From the NCBI RefSeq assembly GCF_006546625.1, contig NZ_VIAR01000011.1, forward strand, positions 49,023 to 113,022: a stretch of DNA of 64,000 nucleotides. Direction: 5' to 3'. Shown here one piece after another: positions 42,928 to 53,267 of this stretch (position 1 is its first letter; each line of letters opens with the position of its first letter). Both the position numbers and the translations under genes were made by a program. Source of the DNA: Haloflavibacter putidus. Lineage in GTDB: Bacteria; Bacteroidota; Bacteroidia; Flavobacteriales; Flavobacteriaceae. The notes beneath the pieces are model-generated. The model was not told the DNA's origin. It worked only from the letters and a program-made list of their open reading frames with translations, and searched no databases.

Positions 42928-44124
42928 TTAACAGTCGAAATTATTTTGTATTTCGGTTAAAATCTGGCAGATAATCGCACAACCTTCCGTAATTTCTTCT
43001 TCAGAAATGGTTAATGGCGGCGTGATGCGAACGGCTTTTTTTTCAAAAAGTAGCCAGAAAAGCAGTAAACCTTTTTCTTTTGCTTTTAAAATAAGTTGGT
43101 TGGTAATTTCTTCGGAAGGTAAAATTAAGGCTAACATTAAACCTTTTCCCCTTATTTCCTTTATTAACGGATGTTGTAATTGGTCTCTAAAATGTTTTTC
43201 TTTTTCTAGGGTTTTTTGCATCCAATCGCCTTGATTCACTTCTTTTAAAGTAGCTAAAGCTGCCGCAGCAATTACGGGGTTGCCGCCAAAAGTGGTAATA
43301 TGTCCCATAGCCGGATTGTTGCTGAGCAGATTCATCAATTCCGCGGAAGCTACAAAAGCTCCAGCCGGCATACCACCTGCCATTCCTTTTCCTATAACTA
43401 AAATATCTGGCACGCAATTGTACTGCTGGAAGGCAAATAGACTTCCCGTACGGCCAAAGCCGGGCTGAATTTCATCTAAAATCAATAAAGCGCCAACTTC
43501 TTGACAGCGTTTTTTTACCGTTTCTAAATAATTATCTTTTGGTAAAATAAAGCCGGCTCCGCCTTGAATAGTCTCCAAAACCACCGCCGCAGTTTTGCTA
43601 GTGATTTTTTCTAAATCGGTAAATTGATTAAAGCTAATATGATTAATATTAGGAATTAACGGTCTAAACGGCGCTTGGCGTTCTTCATAATCCATCAAGC
43701 TTAACGAGCCCATCGTGTTGCCGTGATATGCGCTTTTTGCTGCAATAATTTCTTGACGACCGGTTGCGCGTCTTGCCAGTTTTAAAGCACCTTCTATAGC
43801 TTCTGTACCGCTATTTACCAAATAGGTTTTTGCGTTGGGTATTTCGGGCAATTTTTCTGCTAGTAACTGCGAGTAGGCAACGGCGGGTTCTTGCGCAAAT
43901 TCTCCGTATACCATCACGTGCAAATATTGCGCAGCTTGCTCTTGAATGGCTTTTACCACTGCAGGATGGCAATGCCCTAAACTGCAAGCAGAAACCCCGG
44001 CTATAAAATCTAAATAGGCTTTTTCTTGTACCGAATAAATATAGCTGCCCTTTGCGTTTTTAATTTCTAAACCCAAGGGATGCGGCGTGGTTTGGGCTTG
44101 GTATTTTAAAAAATTCTCCTTCAA
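42928..44124 (-). CDS. Class III PLP-dependent aminotransferase
   Basis: The product has 398 residues. Typical sites are NSGTEAIEGALKLARRATG (PLP phosphate), SAYHGNTMGSLSLM, ILDEIQPGFGRTGSLFA (Asp to the PLP nitrogen) and VIGKGMAGGMPAGAF with the Schiff-base Lys near 250. It is like ornithine or acetylornithine aminotransferases; flavobacterial genomes place this gene next to OstA. The substrate cannot be fixed by sequence alone. Its ATG overlaps the OstA-like stop by 4 nt (ATGA). Confidence 0.88.
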   Translation of the reverse strand: MKENFLKYQAQTTPHPLGLEIKNAKGSYIYSVQEKAYLDFIAGVSACSLGHCHPAVVKAIQEQAAQYLHVMVYGEFAQEPAVAYSQLLAEKLPEIPNAKTYLVNSGTEAIEGALKLARRATGRQEIIAAKSAYHGNTMGSLSLMDYEERQAPFRPLIPNINHISFNQFTDLEKITSKTAAVVLETIQGGAGFILPKDNYLETVKKRCQEVGALLILDEIQPGFGRTGSLFAFQQYNCVPDILVIGKGMAGGMPAGAFVASAELMNLLSNNPAMGHITTFGGNPVIAAAALATLKEVNQGDWMQKTLEKEKHFRDQLQHPLIKEIRGKGLMLALILPSEEITNQLILKAKEKGLLLFWLLFEKKAVRITPPLTISEEEITEGCAIICQILTEIQNNFDC

Positions 44125-45872
44125 TTATCTTCTTTTTTTTCTTCTTTCTTTAAAACCGGCATTTTTAGCGGACTGTGTATGTTTTTTAAATTAATTGGCG
44201 CCAAAGTATCACCTTTATGGTCTGATAATATTTTTGGCGTTAATCGCGAAGTTTTATGTAAGCTGTTTTCTTCCTCTTTTTCTTTGCGCTTATCAAAAAA
44301 TCCTTTTTCTTCCTCCGGTAACGGAATTCCTTGTATTTTAGGAAGCTTTATTTCCGGCTCTCCTGCAAATAAGTCGCTTTTTTGTAATAACCTTTCATCG
44401 CCGCGCCAATTAAAACCTCTTAATTTTCTGGCGTTTTCCGGGAAGTTTTCCGGCAAATACATCGTGCCTTCGGGTTTTTGGTAATAAAAAATATCGGTTA
44501 CTTCTCGGTTTTCAAATAATATCTTTATGGAAGATGCAAACATTTTATCTATACCCATTAAAGTTTGGTCTTCTTCTCTGGAATAGAAAATGGTTTCGGT
44601 GTTTTTTATGAAATTGGCTTCGTAAAGTTCATTATCTTCAAAAAGGCCGTACATTTCTTGACCTTTTACTTGATTGTAACCTTTTATACTATCTTTTTGA
44701 ATCATAAAAGCATTATAAAATACTTTTAACGAATCTAATTTATCTGTTTTCGGATTATTGAGTAAGTGAATAGTATCGCCACTCATTTGGCTGTTACCAG
44801 ACCAAACTACCGGTCTGCCAATCATTTTGGTTAGTCCGGTTTTTTCATTAATACGTATAGAATCACATTTTCCGCTCATCGTACTTTTAAAAATGCGCGT
44901 ATCTCTAAAACCTCTTATTATTCTGTTTTGGGGTTTGCCGGTTATCATAAGCGTATCGCTATGTATGTGTATAGAATCTTGTTCTTGTCGCATACTAGCC
45001 AAAGCTCTTTTAGTAATAAAAACCGAATCTTTTGCCCTAAAAACTTCGGCATAATGACCTTTTATAACAGATTGGTTTGCGGTGTCGGTTACCCGGATAT
45101 TATTGGTGGCCGAAGCAAAATTCTTGGTCTGATCAAAATAAATACTATCGCCTTCTAGTTTACGGTTATCGTAATAAACGGTTGAGTTTTTAACAAAATA
45201 ACCTTTATCGTTACGGGTGTCATAAAAGCCGCGTTCGCAATAAATCTCTGTTTCTTTACCGGTAATGGTAGAAGGGCCGTATAAATAAGCGTGACTGTTT
45301 TCTGAATAAAAATCTAACTGATTAGAATTTATAATGTATTCCGGATTGTTTACTACTACGTTTTTTACAAAAGAGAACTTTTCTTTTTCCATAAAATAAC
45401 GCCCAATTCTACTGGTAATAGTACTGGCAGAATCTTTTACGGTACCACCGCTTCTGTAAAAAGCTTCTTGCTTTATACGATCAAAAAAAAGTGTATCAGA
45501 AGTTAAAGTGTTAGATGGGGTTTTTAATTTTACATTGTTGCTAGCAAAAGCAAATTGCGTATTGCCGTTATATTCTGCATATTTACATTGCAAATTTATG
45601 GTATCTCCTTGCACCATTTTTACATTACCAAATGCTTTTACAAAATTATCATCTTGGTAAGCAATTGCTTGATCGCACCAAGTTTCTATACCTTCGTGTA
45701 CAAAGTAAACTTGCTCATTACCTGTTTTTAAAAAGATAAGCGCTCCGGGAAATTTTTCTTCATCGGTAATAATGCGCTCACTTTGGTAATCTATAGGTGT
45801 TGTTTTTTGCGCATAGGCTTCCGCCGAAAGGCTAAAAATTACAGAACCTATGTAAAATAATAATTTCTTCAA
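44121..45872 (-). CDS. OstA/LptA-like lipopolysaccharide transport protein
   Basis: The frame runs on to 45935, but that upstream TTG lies inside a terminator hairpin. The signal peptide begins at the TTG at 45872 (LKKLLFYIGSVIFSLSAEAYAQ), so I take that start; the product is about 583 residues. It is built of repeated LptA/OstA-type beta-jelly-roll strands such as NTQFAFASNNVKLKT, FVKNVVVNNPEYIINSNQLDFYSENSHAYLYGPSTITG. LptA-like proteins carry LPS through the periplasm. It overlaps the aminotransferase start. A TTG start is unusual here. Confidence 0.82.
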   Translation of the reverse strand: MKKLLFYIGSVIFSLSAEAYAQKTTPIDYQSERIITDEEKFPGALIFLKTGNEQVYFVHEGIETWCDQAIAYQDDNFVKAFGNVKMVQGDTINLQCKYAEYNGNTQFAFASNNVKLKTPSNTLTSDTLFFDRIKQEAFYRSGGTVKDSASTITSRIGRYFMEKEKFSFVKNVVVNNPEYIINSNQLDFYSENSHAYLYGPSTITGKETEIYCERGFYDTRNDKGYFVKNSTVYYDNRKLEGDSIYFDQTKNFASATNNIRVTDTANQSVIKGHYAEVFRAKDSVFITKRALASMRQEQDSIHIHSDTLMITGKPQNRIIRGFRDTRIFKSTMSGKCDSIRINEKTGLTKMIGRPVVWSGNSQMSGDTIHLLNNPKTDKLDSLKVFYNAFMIQKDSIKGYNQVKGQEMYGLFEDNELYEANFIKNTETIFYSREEDQTLMGIDKMFASSIKILFENREVTDIFYYQKPEGTMYLPENFPENARKLRGFNWRGDERLLQKSDLFAGEPEIKLPKIQGIPLPEEEKGFFDKRKEKEEENSLHKTSRLTPKILSDHKGDTLAPINLKNIHSPLKMPVLKKEEKKEDN

Positions 45873-45923
45873 GCTGGATATGTTGTAATTTGTAATGAAA
45901 TTAAAATATTGAATGATAATCAA

Positions 45924-45953
45924 AAAACGCTCCAATTTAAACTGAAGCGTTTT
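45924..45953 (-). terminator. Intrinsic terminator after purA
   Basis: AAAACGCT pairs with AGCGTTTT around a 14-nt loop, and the minus strand continues with six T. It closes the relA-fur-purA group and shows that the OstA-like start must lie below 45924. Confidence 0.85.
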
Positions 45954-45996
45954 TATTTTTAACCAAACAAGCTAACAACTTTTGGTCTTACTTTTA

Positions 45997-47268
45997 CTAA
46001 CGCTCGATGGTTTGTGTTCTATCTGGCCCCACCGAAACAATTTTTATAGGCGTTGCCAGCTCTTTTTCGATAAAATCTATATACTTGTTTAGATTTTCCG
46101 GAAACTCTTCTTTGCTGGTCATTTGCATTAAATCTTCGTCCCAACCTTGCATTTCTGTATAAATTGGTTCTACATATTTTTTATCTACATTATACGGGAA
46201 ATGCGTTATTTCTTCGCCTTTATATTTATAAGCCGTACATATTTTTAAGGTTTTAAATCCGCTTAGTACGTCGGCTTTCATCATCATAAGTTGGGTAACG
46301 CCGTTTACTTGTACAGCATATTTTAAAGCTACCAAATCTAACCAGCCGCAGCGTCTGCCTCTGCCGGTTGTAGCGCCAAATTCGTTTCCTATTTTAGCCA
46401 TTTTTTCGCCGGTTTCATCAAATAATTCTGTAGGGAAAGGTCCGCTGCCAACCCGCGTGGTATAGGCTTTAAAAATTCCGTAAACTTCATTTATCTGGTT
46501 GGGAGCAACGCCTAAACCGGTACAAGCACCGGCTGCGGTAGTATTGCTGGAAGTTACAAAAGGATAGGTGCCAAAATCTATATCTAACAAAGAGCCTTGA
46601 GCGCCTTCTGCCAAAATTGTTTTTTGCTCTGCTTGGGCTTGTTGCAAGTAAGCTTCTGAGTCTATAAAAGGTAATTTTTTAAGGCTTTCTATAGCTTCAA
46701 AAAACTCTGCTTCCAACTCTTTTAAATTGTACTGGATGTCTACGTCGTAAAACGCAATCATAGATTCGTGTTTGTTGGCAAGATTGCGGTATTTTTCTTT
46801 CCAGTCTGGCATTTCTAATTCGCCTAAGCGTAAGCCGTTTCTTCCGGTTTTATCCATATAAGTTGGTCCAATTCCTTTTAAAGTAGAGCCTATTTTAGCT
46901 TTTCCTTTAGAGGTTTCTGAAGCCGCATCTAATAACCGATGGGTGGGTAATATTATATGTGCTTTTTTAGATAAAAGAAGTTTAGAAACATAATCTAACT
47001 TAAATTTATCTAAGTTTTTTAATTCTTTTTGAAAAATTACCGGATCTATCACGACGCCATTTCCTACCAAGTTAAGGGCATTTTTATGAAAAATTCCGGA
47101 CGGGATTGTGTGTAAGACGTGTTTTATGCCGTCAAATTCTAAAGTGTGTCCAGCATTTGGACCGCCTTGAAAACGGGCAATAATATCGTATTTGGAGGTT
47201 AGGACGTCTACAATTTTACCTTTGCCTTCGTCTCCCCATTGTAAGCCTAGCAGTAAATCTACAGCCAT
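45997..47268 (-). CDS. purA: Adenylosuccinate synthetase
   Basis: The 423-residue enzyme has the GTP loop GLQWGDEGKGKIVDVL at residue 8, FQGGPNAGHTLE, the IMP-binding TLKGIGPTYMDKTGR, AQGSLLDIDFGTYPFVTSSNTT, and the end VGPDRTQTI. It joins IMP and aspartate using GTP on the way to AMP. It lies 7 nt after the Fur-type gene. Confidence 0.97.
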   Translation of the reverse strand: MAVDLLLGLQWGDEGKGKIVDVLTSKYDIIARFQGGPNAGHTLEFDGIKHVLHTIPSGIFHKNALNLVGNGVVIDPVIFQKELKNLDKFKLDYVSKLLLSKKAHIILPTHRLLDAASETSKGKAKIGSTLKGIGPTYMDKTGRNGLRLGELEMPDWKEKYRNLANKHESMIAFYDVDIQYNLKELEAEFFEAIESLKKLPFIDSEAYLQQAQAEQKTILAEGAQGSLLDIDFGTYPFVTSSNTTAAGACTGLGVAPNQINEVYGIFKAYTTRVGSGPFPTELFDETGEKMAKIGNEFGATTGRGRRCGWLDLVALKYAVQVNGVTQLMMMKADVLSGFKTLKICTAYKYKGEEITHFPYNVDKKYVEPIYTEMQGWDEDLMQMTSKEEFPENLNKYIDFIEKELATPIKIVSVGPDRTQTIER

Positions 47269-47275
47269 AAAAAAG

Positions 47276-47731
47276 TTATTTGGAGGTTTTTTTGTTTCCG
47301 TAGAAATACAGAGAATGGTTAGTGATTTCTATATCGAAAACTTCTTCTATAGTTTTTTTGATAGATTGAATACGCGGGTCGCAAAATTCTATTACTTCGC
47401 CGGTATCGGTTAGAATTACGTGGTCGTGCTGTCTGTCAAAATAAGACTTCTCGTATTGTGCTTGATTTTTGCCAAATTGGTGTTTGCGTACCAAACCACA
47501 ATCTAAAAGCAATTCTATGGTGTTGTATAAAGTAGCCCGGCTTACGCGATAATTTTTGTTTTTCATAGTAATGTACAACGATTCAATATCGAAGTGTTCA
47601 TTACTATCGTAAATCTCTTGTAAAATGGCGTAACGTTCTGGTGTTTTACGGTGTTTTTTTTCTTCTAAAAACTTGGTAAACACATTTTTAACTACAGCCT
47701 GGTCATTCTTGTGCTTTTCTGTATCTTCCAT
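47276..47731 (-). CDS. Fur-family transcriptional regulator
   Basis: The 151-residue protein has the Fur winged helix ([54 protein letters not shown]) and a dimerisation domain with His residues ([19 protein letters not shown]). The usual HHHH...CxxC metal site of classical Fur is only partly kept: a Cys in FCD but no CxxC pair. It may sense iron, zinc or peroxide; which one is not decided. It lies between the (p)ppGpp synthetase and purA in a compact operon. Confidence 0.88.
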   Translation of the reverse strand: MEDTEKHKNDQAVVKNVFTKFLEEKKHRKTPERYAILQEIYDSNEHFDIESLYITMKNKNYRVSRATLYNTIELLLDCGLVRKHQFGKNQAQYEKSYFDRQHDHVILTDTGEVIEFCDPRIQSIKKTIEEVFDIEITNHSLYFYGNKKTSK

Positions 47732-47754
47732 AATTCTGTTTGCAAATTTAGGCT

Positions 47755-49968
47755 TTATTCGCGGGTTATTTTATCTATTCCCGGTATTTTTTTAAGTCTT
47801 TCCATTAATTTTTTAAGAATGGTTTTGTTTTTTACAATAACGGTAATTTTTCCTTCAAAAACACTCTCATTACTCTCAAAAGAGATATTGCGCATATCTA
47901 CGTTGAGGTTGTTAGAAATTTCTTTGGTTATTTGACTTACCAAGCCTAAATCGTCCAAGCCAATTAAGCGTATAACAGCTCTAAATTCTTGTTGAGAAGA
48001 ATCTATCCATTTAGCAATCATTATACGATAGGCGTAATTACTTTGTAATTGTATAGCGTTGGGGCAGTCTTTTTTATGCACTTTTATACCGTCGTTTACC
48101 GTGACAAACCCAAAAACATCATCGCCGGGAATTGGGTTACAGCAATTGGCCAATTGGTATTCTAATTTTTGGTTGTCTTTACCAAACACCAACTGATCGT
48201 AATTGCTGGTTATTTCGTCTCTTTCAATTTCTTCTTTTGCCGGTGCTTTCTTAATTTTATTCTTAAAAAACGATACTAAAGCATTGCTTCTAGAAGCAGC
48301 ATATTCTTTTAACCCAGCGTTATCTATAGTGCCAATACCAACGCGATAAAATAAATCTAAACTGGTTTTAAGCTTAAAAAACTTAACCAATTCTCGCGTA
48401 GTTTTATCATTAAACGGAATTTTTTGGGCGCGTAATTTTCTTTTTAAGAGTTCTTTTCCGTCTAATGCAATTGCTTTCTTCTCATCTTTTAAAGAAGATT
48501 TTATTTTAGATCTTGCTCTGGCAGTAGTTGCATGTTCTAACCAGTTTTGCGTGGGTTTGGCATTTTTAGAAGTAATTATTTCTACTTGGTCGCCACTTTT
48601 TAGTTGGTGACTAAGCGGCACCAATTTGTTGTTTACCCGAGCACCTCTTGTAGTTAAACCCACATCTGTATGAATGCTAAAAGCAAAATCTAAAGGCTTG
48701 GCACCTTTTGGCAAAGATTTTAGATCACCTTCTGGAGTAAAAACAAAAATTTCTTTGGCGTATAAATTCAGTTTAAACTGTTTTACAAAATCTACTGCAT
48801 TAACCTCATTATTTTCTAAGGCATCTTGCAATTTATTAAGCCACTGGTCTAAATTTTCGTCTTGTTGTTTTTCGCCATGTTTGTATTTGTAATGCGCTGC
48901 ATAGCCTTTTTCGGCAATTTCGTTCATGCGCTTACTTCTTATTTGCACTTCTACCCATCTGCCTTGCGGTCCCATAACTGTAATGTGCAAAGCTTCGTAA
49001 CCGGTAGATTTTGGGGAGCTAATCCAATCGCGTAGACGAGTTGGGTTGGGTCTAAAATGGTCTGTTACAATAGAGTAAATTTTCCATGCCAAAAACTTTT
49101 CGTCTTCCGGAGTACTGTCGTAAATTATTCTAATAGCGAATTTGTCGTAAATTTCATCAAAAGAAATATTTTGTTTTAGAATCTTCTTACGAATGCTAAA
49201 AATAGATTTTGGTCTACCTTTTATTTCATACGTTAAATTTTCTTTGTCTAAAGAATTGGAAATTATTTTAGAAAAAGCATTGATGTATTCATCTTGCTCT
49301 TCCTTACTTTCCTTCATTTTAATAAGAATGTCTTGATAAACCTCCGGCTCTGTGTATTTTAAACTTAAATCTTCTAATTCTGTTTTAATGTTGTACAAAC
49401 CAATACGATGTGCAAGCGGCGCATAAATGTATAAGGTTTCCGAAGCAATTTTTACTTGCTTATCTGCCCGCATAGCTTCCATAGTTTGCATATTGTGCAA
49501 ACGGTCTGCTATTTTTATAATGATAACCCTAATGTCATCATTTAAAGTAAGTAGCATTTTACGGAAATTTTCTGCTTGCAGAGAAACATCGCGTTCCGGT
49601 TTAAGGTGACTTATTTTTGTAAGCCCGTCTACAATTTTGGCAACCACTTTACCAAACATTTGTTCAATGTCGTCTAAGGTATATTCGGTATCTTCTACCA
49701 CATCATGCAAAAGAGCGGCCGCGATAGAAGTGGCATCTAAACCAATTTCTGAAGCAACAATTTTTGCCACCGCAATAGGATGAAAAATATACGCCTCGCC
49801 AGATTTTCTACGCTGATCTTTATGCGCATCTACAGCAATTTCAAAAGCTTGACGTATTAAAGCTTTATCTTCGTCTGTAAGCGTGCGGTAACTTATGCGC
49901 AGCAATTCTTTGTATTGCTTGGTAATGCGCTTATTTTCTTTTTCTATTTGCTCTTCGGTCAAAATCAT
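47755..49968 (-). CDS. RelA/SpoT-family (p)ppGpp synthetase/hydrolase
   Basis: The 737-residue protein has the Rel/Spo order: an HD hydrolase domain with [10 protein letters not shown] near 90, and a synthetase domain with the [13 protein letters not shown] region. A TGS domain follows ([30 protein letters not shown]), then a helical region, a conserved [14 protein letters not shown] segment (zinc finger) and an ACT domain at the C-terminus. The intact HD suggests a bifunctional SpoT/Rel enzyme rather than a RelA synthase. It is the first gene of the fur-purA operon and 13 nt after the M48 gene end. Confidence 0.95.
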   Translation of the reverse strand: MILTEEQIEKENKRITKQYKELLRISYRTLTDEDKALIRQAFEIAVDAHKDQRRKSGEAYIFHPIAVAKIVASEIGLDATSIAAALLHDVVEDTEYTLDDIEQMFGKVVAKIVDGLTKISHLKPERDVSLQAENFRKMLLTLNDDIRVIIIKIADRLHNMQTMEAMRADKQVKIASETLYIYAPLAHRIGLYNIKTELEDLSLKYTEPEVYQDILIKMKESKEEQDEYINAFSKIISNSLDKENLTYEIKGRPKSIFSIRKKILKQNISFDEIYDKFAIRIIYDSTPEDEKFLAWKIYSIVTDHFRPNPTRLRDWISSPKSTGYEALHITVMGPQGRWVEVQIRSKRMNEIAEKGYAAHYKYKHGEKQQDENLDQWLNKLQDALENNEVNAVDFVKQFKLNLYAKEIFVFTPEGDLKSLPKGAKPLDFAFSIHTDVGLTTRGARVNNKLVPLSHQLKSGDQVEIITSKNAKPTQNWLEHATTARARSKIKSSLKDEKKAIALDGKELLKRKLRAQKIPFNDKTTRELVKFFKLKTSLDLFYRVGIGTIDNAGLKEYAASRSNALVSFFKNKIKKAPAKEEIERDEITSNYDQLVFGKDNQKLEYQLANCCNPIPGDDVFGFVTVNDGIKVHKKDCPNAIQLQSNYAYRIMIAKWIDSSQQEFRAVIRLIGLDDLGLVSQITKEISNNLNVDMRNISFESNESVFEGKITVIVKNKTILKKLMERLKKIPGIDKITRE

Positions 49969-49980
49969 ATTACTAATATA

Positions 49981-51234
49981 CTAAAAGTCTGTCATATTAT
50001 AAACCCCCAAATTTCTTATGCGTTGCAAAAGAGTGGGGTGGGAGTAATGTACAAAAACATAGGCTTTATGCGGGGTTAAATTGCTTAGGCTTTTAGCCGA
50101 TAAAGTTTTTAAGCCGCTAATTAATGGCGCCGCACCATAGGTTTTTTGTGCAAAACTGTCTGCTTGGTATTCAAATTTCCTGCTCAGGTAATTCATTAAT
50201 AAACCGGTAATGGCAGAAATAGGAGAATATAAAATCCCAAAAGCAATTAGCCCCACGTGAAAACTGGGTTGTTCTACGCCAAGCGCTTGCGATAATAACG
50301 GATTGTCAATAAAAACAGACAAAAGCCATAAAGTTAATCCGGTGGTAAGTATAGATGCGCCTAGGTTGTATAAAATGTGTTTCTTTTTATAATGCCCAAC
50401 TTCGTGCGCTAAAACGGCAACAATTTCGTCTTCGTCTAAATCGTTTACCAAAGTATCGTAAAGCGTAATGCGTTTCTCTTTTCCGAAACCCGAAAAATAA
50501 GCATTGGCTTTAGTACTACGTTTAGAGCCATCTATTATAAAAATATTGTCCAGCTGAAAGCCGGCTTTTGTAGCATAACGCTCTATTTTTCTCCGTAAAG
50601 AACCTTCTTCTAACGGTGTTTGTTTATTGAATAAGGGTACAATCCATTTGCTGTAAAACATATTCATAATAACAGAAAAAACAGTGATCAAAGCCCAGGC
50701 ATACAACCAAAAAGAAGAGCCGGTAAGGGTATAGAACCAAATTACTACTGCCAAAATGCCGCCACCCAAAACTATTAATAACAGCCAAGATTTTAACTTG
50801 TCTAACAAAAAAGTTTTATGCGTGGTTTTGTTAAACCCAAATTCTTCTTCAATTATAAAAGTCTGGTAGTATGAGAATGGCAGATTTAAAATATCGCTTC
50901 CAAACATAATAATGCCAAAGAAAATTAATCCGATGATGATTGGATTCTCTGATAAGGTTCGTGCCCACTGGTCTACAATTTCAAAACCGCCTACTAAAAA
51001 GAACGATAAAACCACCAAAAGGTTAAACAAGCCGGTAATATTGCCAAATTCGTAATTGGCTTTTTTATATTCTTGGGCTTTAAAATATTCTTTTTCGTCT
51101 TCGTAAACATCTGACAGTTCTTCGGGCAACTTGTCTTTAAAATGCTCGGCATTTAAAGCGCCTAAAATATAATCTACAATAAAATCCAGTAGAATAATGC
51201 CTATTAAAATATAAAACAAAGTTTCGGGAGCCAT
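49981..51234 (-). CDS. M48-family (Ste24-type) membrane metallopeptidase
   Basis: This 417-residue protein has seven or so transmembrane segments and a zinc site HEVGHYKKKH near residue 277. A second Glu lies in KFEYQADSFAQKTYG, as in Ste24/CAAX proteases. FYSKWIVPLFNKQTPLEEGSLR and SKRSTKANAYFSGFG are further family hallmarks. CAAX prenylation is absent in bacteria, so its role is more likely quality control of membrane proteins (as for HtpX). It ends 13 nt before the relA start. Confidence 0.92.
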   Translation of the reverse strand: MAPETLFYILIGIILLDFIVDYILGALNAEHFKDKLPEELSDVYEDEKEYFKAQEYKKANYEFGNITGLFNLLVVLSFFLVGGFEIVDQWARTLSENPIIIGLIFFGIIMFGSDILNLPFSYYQTFIIEEEFGFNKTTHKTFLLDKLKSWLLLIVLGGGILAVVIWFYTLTGSSFWLYAWALITVFSVIMNMFYSKWIVPLFNKQTPLEEGSLRRKIERYATKAGFQLDNIFIIDGSKRSTKANAYFSGFGKEKRITLYDTLVNDLDEDEIVAVLAHEVGHYKKKHILYNLGASILTTGLTLWLLSVFIDNPLLSQALGVEQPSFHVGLIAFGILYSPISAITGLLMNYLSRKFEYQADSFAQKTYGAAPLISGLKTLSAKSLSNLTPHKAYVFVHYSHPTLLQRIRNLGVYNMTDF

Positions 51235-51268
51235 AATTTAAAGTTAAGGATGCGGGTAAACCGCAAAA

Positions 51269-52063
51269 TTAAAATTTTCGTTGTCGTTTTGCTTCAAAAA
51301 TCAAAATTCCTGCCGCAACAGAAACATTCATAGAGTCTATTTTTCCCTGCATAGGAATGATAATATTTTTGGTAGAATTTTGCAGCCATTCTTCTTCTAA
51401 GCCATCTGCTTCTGTACCAACCACAATTGCGCTGGCATTGGTGTAATTTTGCTGCGTATACAAGCTAGAATTTTGCAAAGCCGCACAATAAATAGCTATA
51501 CTTTTCTGCTTTAAAAAATCAATAATTTCTTTGGTGCTGCCTGTAGCAATTTGATTGGTAAAAATGCATCCTACGCTAGAGCGGATTATATTTGGGTTGT
51601 ATAAATCTGTTTTAGGATTGGCAATAAAAACCGCGTCTAAATTGGCCGCATCTGCGGTTCGTAAAAGCGCGCCGATATTGCCGGGCTTTTCGGGAGCTTC
51701 TGCCACTAAAACCAACGGATTCTCTCGCTCAAATTTTATTCCGCGTAAAGCGTGCTCTTTGGTATGCATTACTGCTACAACGCCTTCGGTACTGCTGCGA
51801 TAGCTTATTTTTTTATAAACTTCAAGGCTCAGTTCTGTTATTTTACCCTTTTCAATAGAAAGCGCGTTTAGGTTATTTTCCGAAAGCAATTCCTCAGAAA
51901 AATAAAGTTGCTGCAATTGGTACCCGGCAGATAAAGCCAAATTTATTTCGCGAAAGCCTTCTACCACAAATAAGGCTTCTTTACGTCTATTTCTAGACTT
52001 CTCTGTAAGTTGCAAAAGCTTTTTAATCGCTTTGTTTTGCGTGCTGCTTATGTGTTTGTACAT
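51269..52063 (-). CDS. TrmH-family (SpoU) RNA 2'-O-methyltransferase
   Basis: The 264-residue protein has an N-terminal L30e-like substrate-binding domain (RNRRKEALFVVEGFREINLA). A knotted SPOUT methyltransferase domain follows: LVAEAPEKPGNIGALLRTADAANLDAVF (motif 1 with Asn and Arg), VGTEADGL (motif 2) and IPMQGKIDSMNVSVAAGILIFE (motif 3). These enzymes methylate rRNA or tRNA ribose; the exact nucleotide is not predictable. It is separate from neighbouring genes by 34 nt on each side. Confidence 0.93.
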   Translation of the reverse strand: MYKHISSTQNKAIKKLLQLTEKSRNRRKEALFVVEGFREINLALSAGYQLQQLYFSEELLSENNLNALSIEKGKITELSLEVYKKISYRSSTEGVVAVMHTKEHALRGIKFERENPLVLVAEAPEKPGNIGALLRTADAANLDAVFIANPKTDLYNPNIIRSSVGCIFTNQIATGSTKEIIDFLKQKSIAIYCAALQNSSLYTQQNYTNASAIVVGTEADGLEEEWLQNSTKNIIIPMQGKIDSMNVSVAAGILIFEAKRQRKF

Positions 52064-52117
52064 AGATTTTGTAAAAGCCCGAAATTTACTAAATCTTAAC
52101 CTAAAACAGCAGAAGTT

Positions 52118-53185
52118 TTACAGCGATTTTCCTTCGTAATAATTTACCAACAAAGCCACCACATAATTATAACTTTGCATGCCCTCGGGCTGGTTATTCG
52201 CTTTTAAATAACCACTATAAAACAATTTAAAAAATGGCTCGAGCGGATTCTGGTGTTCTTGCCAAAATTTTTGTACTTCTTTATAATTCTCCAGTACGCC
52301 GGGATGTAAAGCAGCAATGAGGTTTTCTGTTTTACATTTGTCTGCCACATAGGTTTCCGATAAGCAATATTTTAAAGCAAAGGTGTAACCGGCATACCTA
52401 AAATACGGATTTGGGTGATGCATCGTGGTAAGACAAGCCATAAAATTGGCTTCGTTTTCTTTGGCAAAACCTATTTGGTGGCCAATCTCGTGACTGGTAG
52501 TGCTAGGTAATTTAAATTTTGGCATTTGGTTGTTTACCTGCGCCTCGTTGGTAAGCGGATTCAAATAACCGTTGAAACCCATATAGCTTAACGGAATGCT
52601 AAACAAAGAAGGTTTTACGCTTTTTGGATTATAGGCCAATTTTGGAAAACGCAGAGCAATCGTGTCGTAGCCATTTTCGGCCATTTTTCTAATTTCGTGA
52701 TTTTTAAACGTATAATTTACCGCTAAGCTGTCGTTTTTGCTTAAAGCTTCGTGCATAGCATTGGTTTTTTCTACCAAGCGTTCTGCAAGATTAAAGAGTT
52801 GCTCGTTAGTATATTCTTTACGGATTTGCAACGAGCGGTGTAAAGGCAAGCGGTAATAATTAAATCCCCAAAATAAATGAAAACAGAAATACAAAACAGA
52901 TAAAGTGGCAAGCGCTTCTAAAATCCATTGCTTTGGTTTTTTAAAGCGGGTTTTAAAACGCTTTATCAACCAACGCAAAATAGAGATTACCAAAAAAGCA
53001 TATAAAAAATCGCCAACAGAAAATGGTATCCAACCCAAACCATAGCGCAAAAATTTAGAGAGATAAGGATAAATTCCGTTACTGTAATAGGTTTCTACCA
53101 GCTCGGGAAATTCTGCCAAGTAAGAAATTAACCCAATTTGAATGGGCAGCAAAATTGCAAGAATAAAATGTGTATACCTTTTCAC
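52118..53185 (-). CDS. DUF3810 membrane zinc metallopeptidase-like protein
   Basis: The frame extends to 53845 but the upstream part overlaps pepD on the other strand; the family starts at the GTG at 53185 (VKRYTHFILAILLPIQIGLI). The 355-residue product has three membrane segments near the N-terminus, then a soluble domain with SHEIGHQIGFAKENEANF near residue 227. This is HExxH plus a downstream Glu typical of zinc peptidases. It belongs to DUF3810, so peptidase activity is inferred from the motif. It is divergent from pepD with 82 nt between starts. Confidence 0.85.
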   Translation of the reverse strand: MKRYTHFILAILLPIQIGLISYLAEFPELVETYYSNGIYPYLSKFLRYGLGWIPFSVGDFLYAFLVISILRWLIKRFKTRFKKPKQWILEALATLSVLYFCFHLFWGFNYYRLPLHRSLQIRKEYTNEQLFNLAERLVEKTNAMHEALSKNDSLAVNYTFKNHEIRKMAENGYDTIALRFPKLAYNPKSVKPSLFSIPLSYMGFNGYLNPLTNEAQVNNQMPKFKLPSTTSHEIGHQIGFAKENEANFMACLTTMHHPNPYFRYAGYTFALKYCLSETYVADKCKTENLIAALHPGVLENYKEVQKFWQEHQNPLEPFFKLFYSGYLKANNQPEGMQSYNYVVALLVNYYEGKSL

Positions 53186-53267
53186 GAGGCTAAAAATACA
53201 AAGTAATTCGTGTGGCGCAAATTTTATAGTTTTCCTATTAAAGTTATCTTTGTAATTCAGCAAAAAA

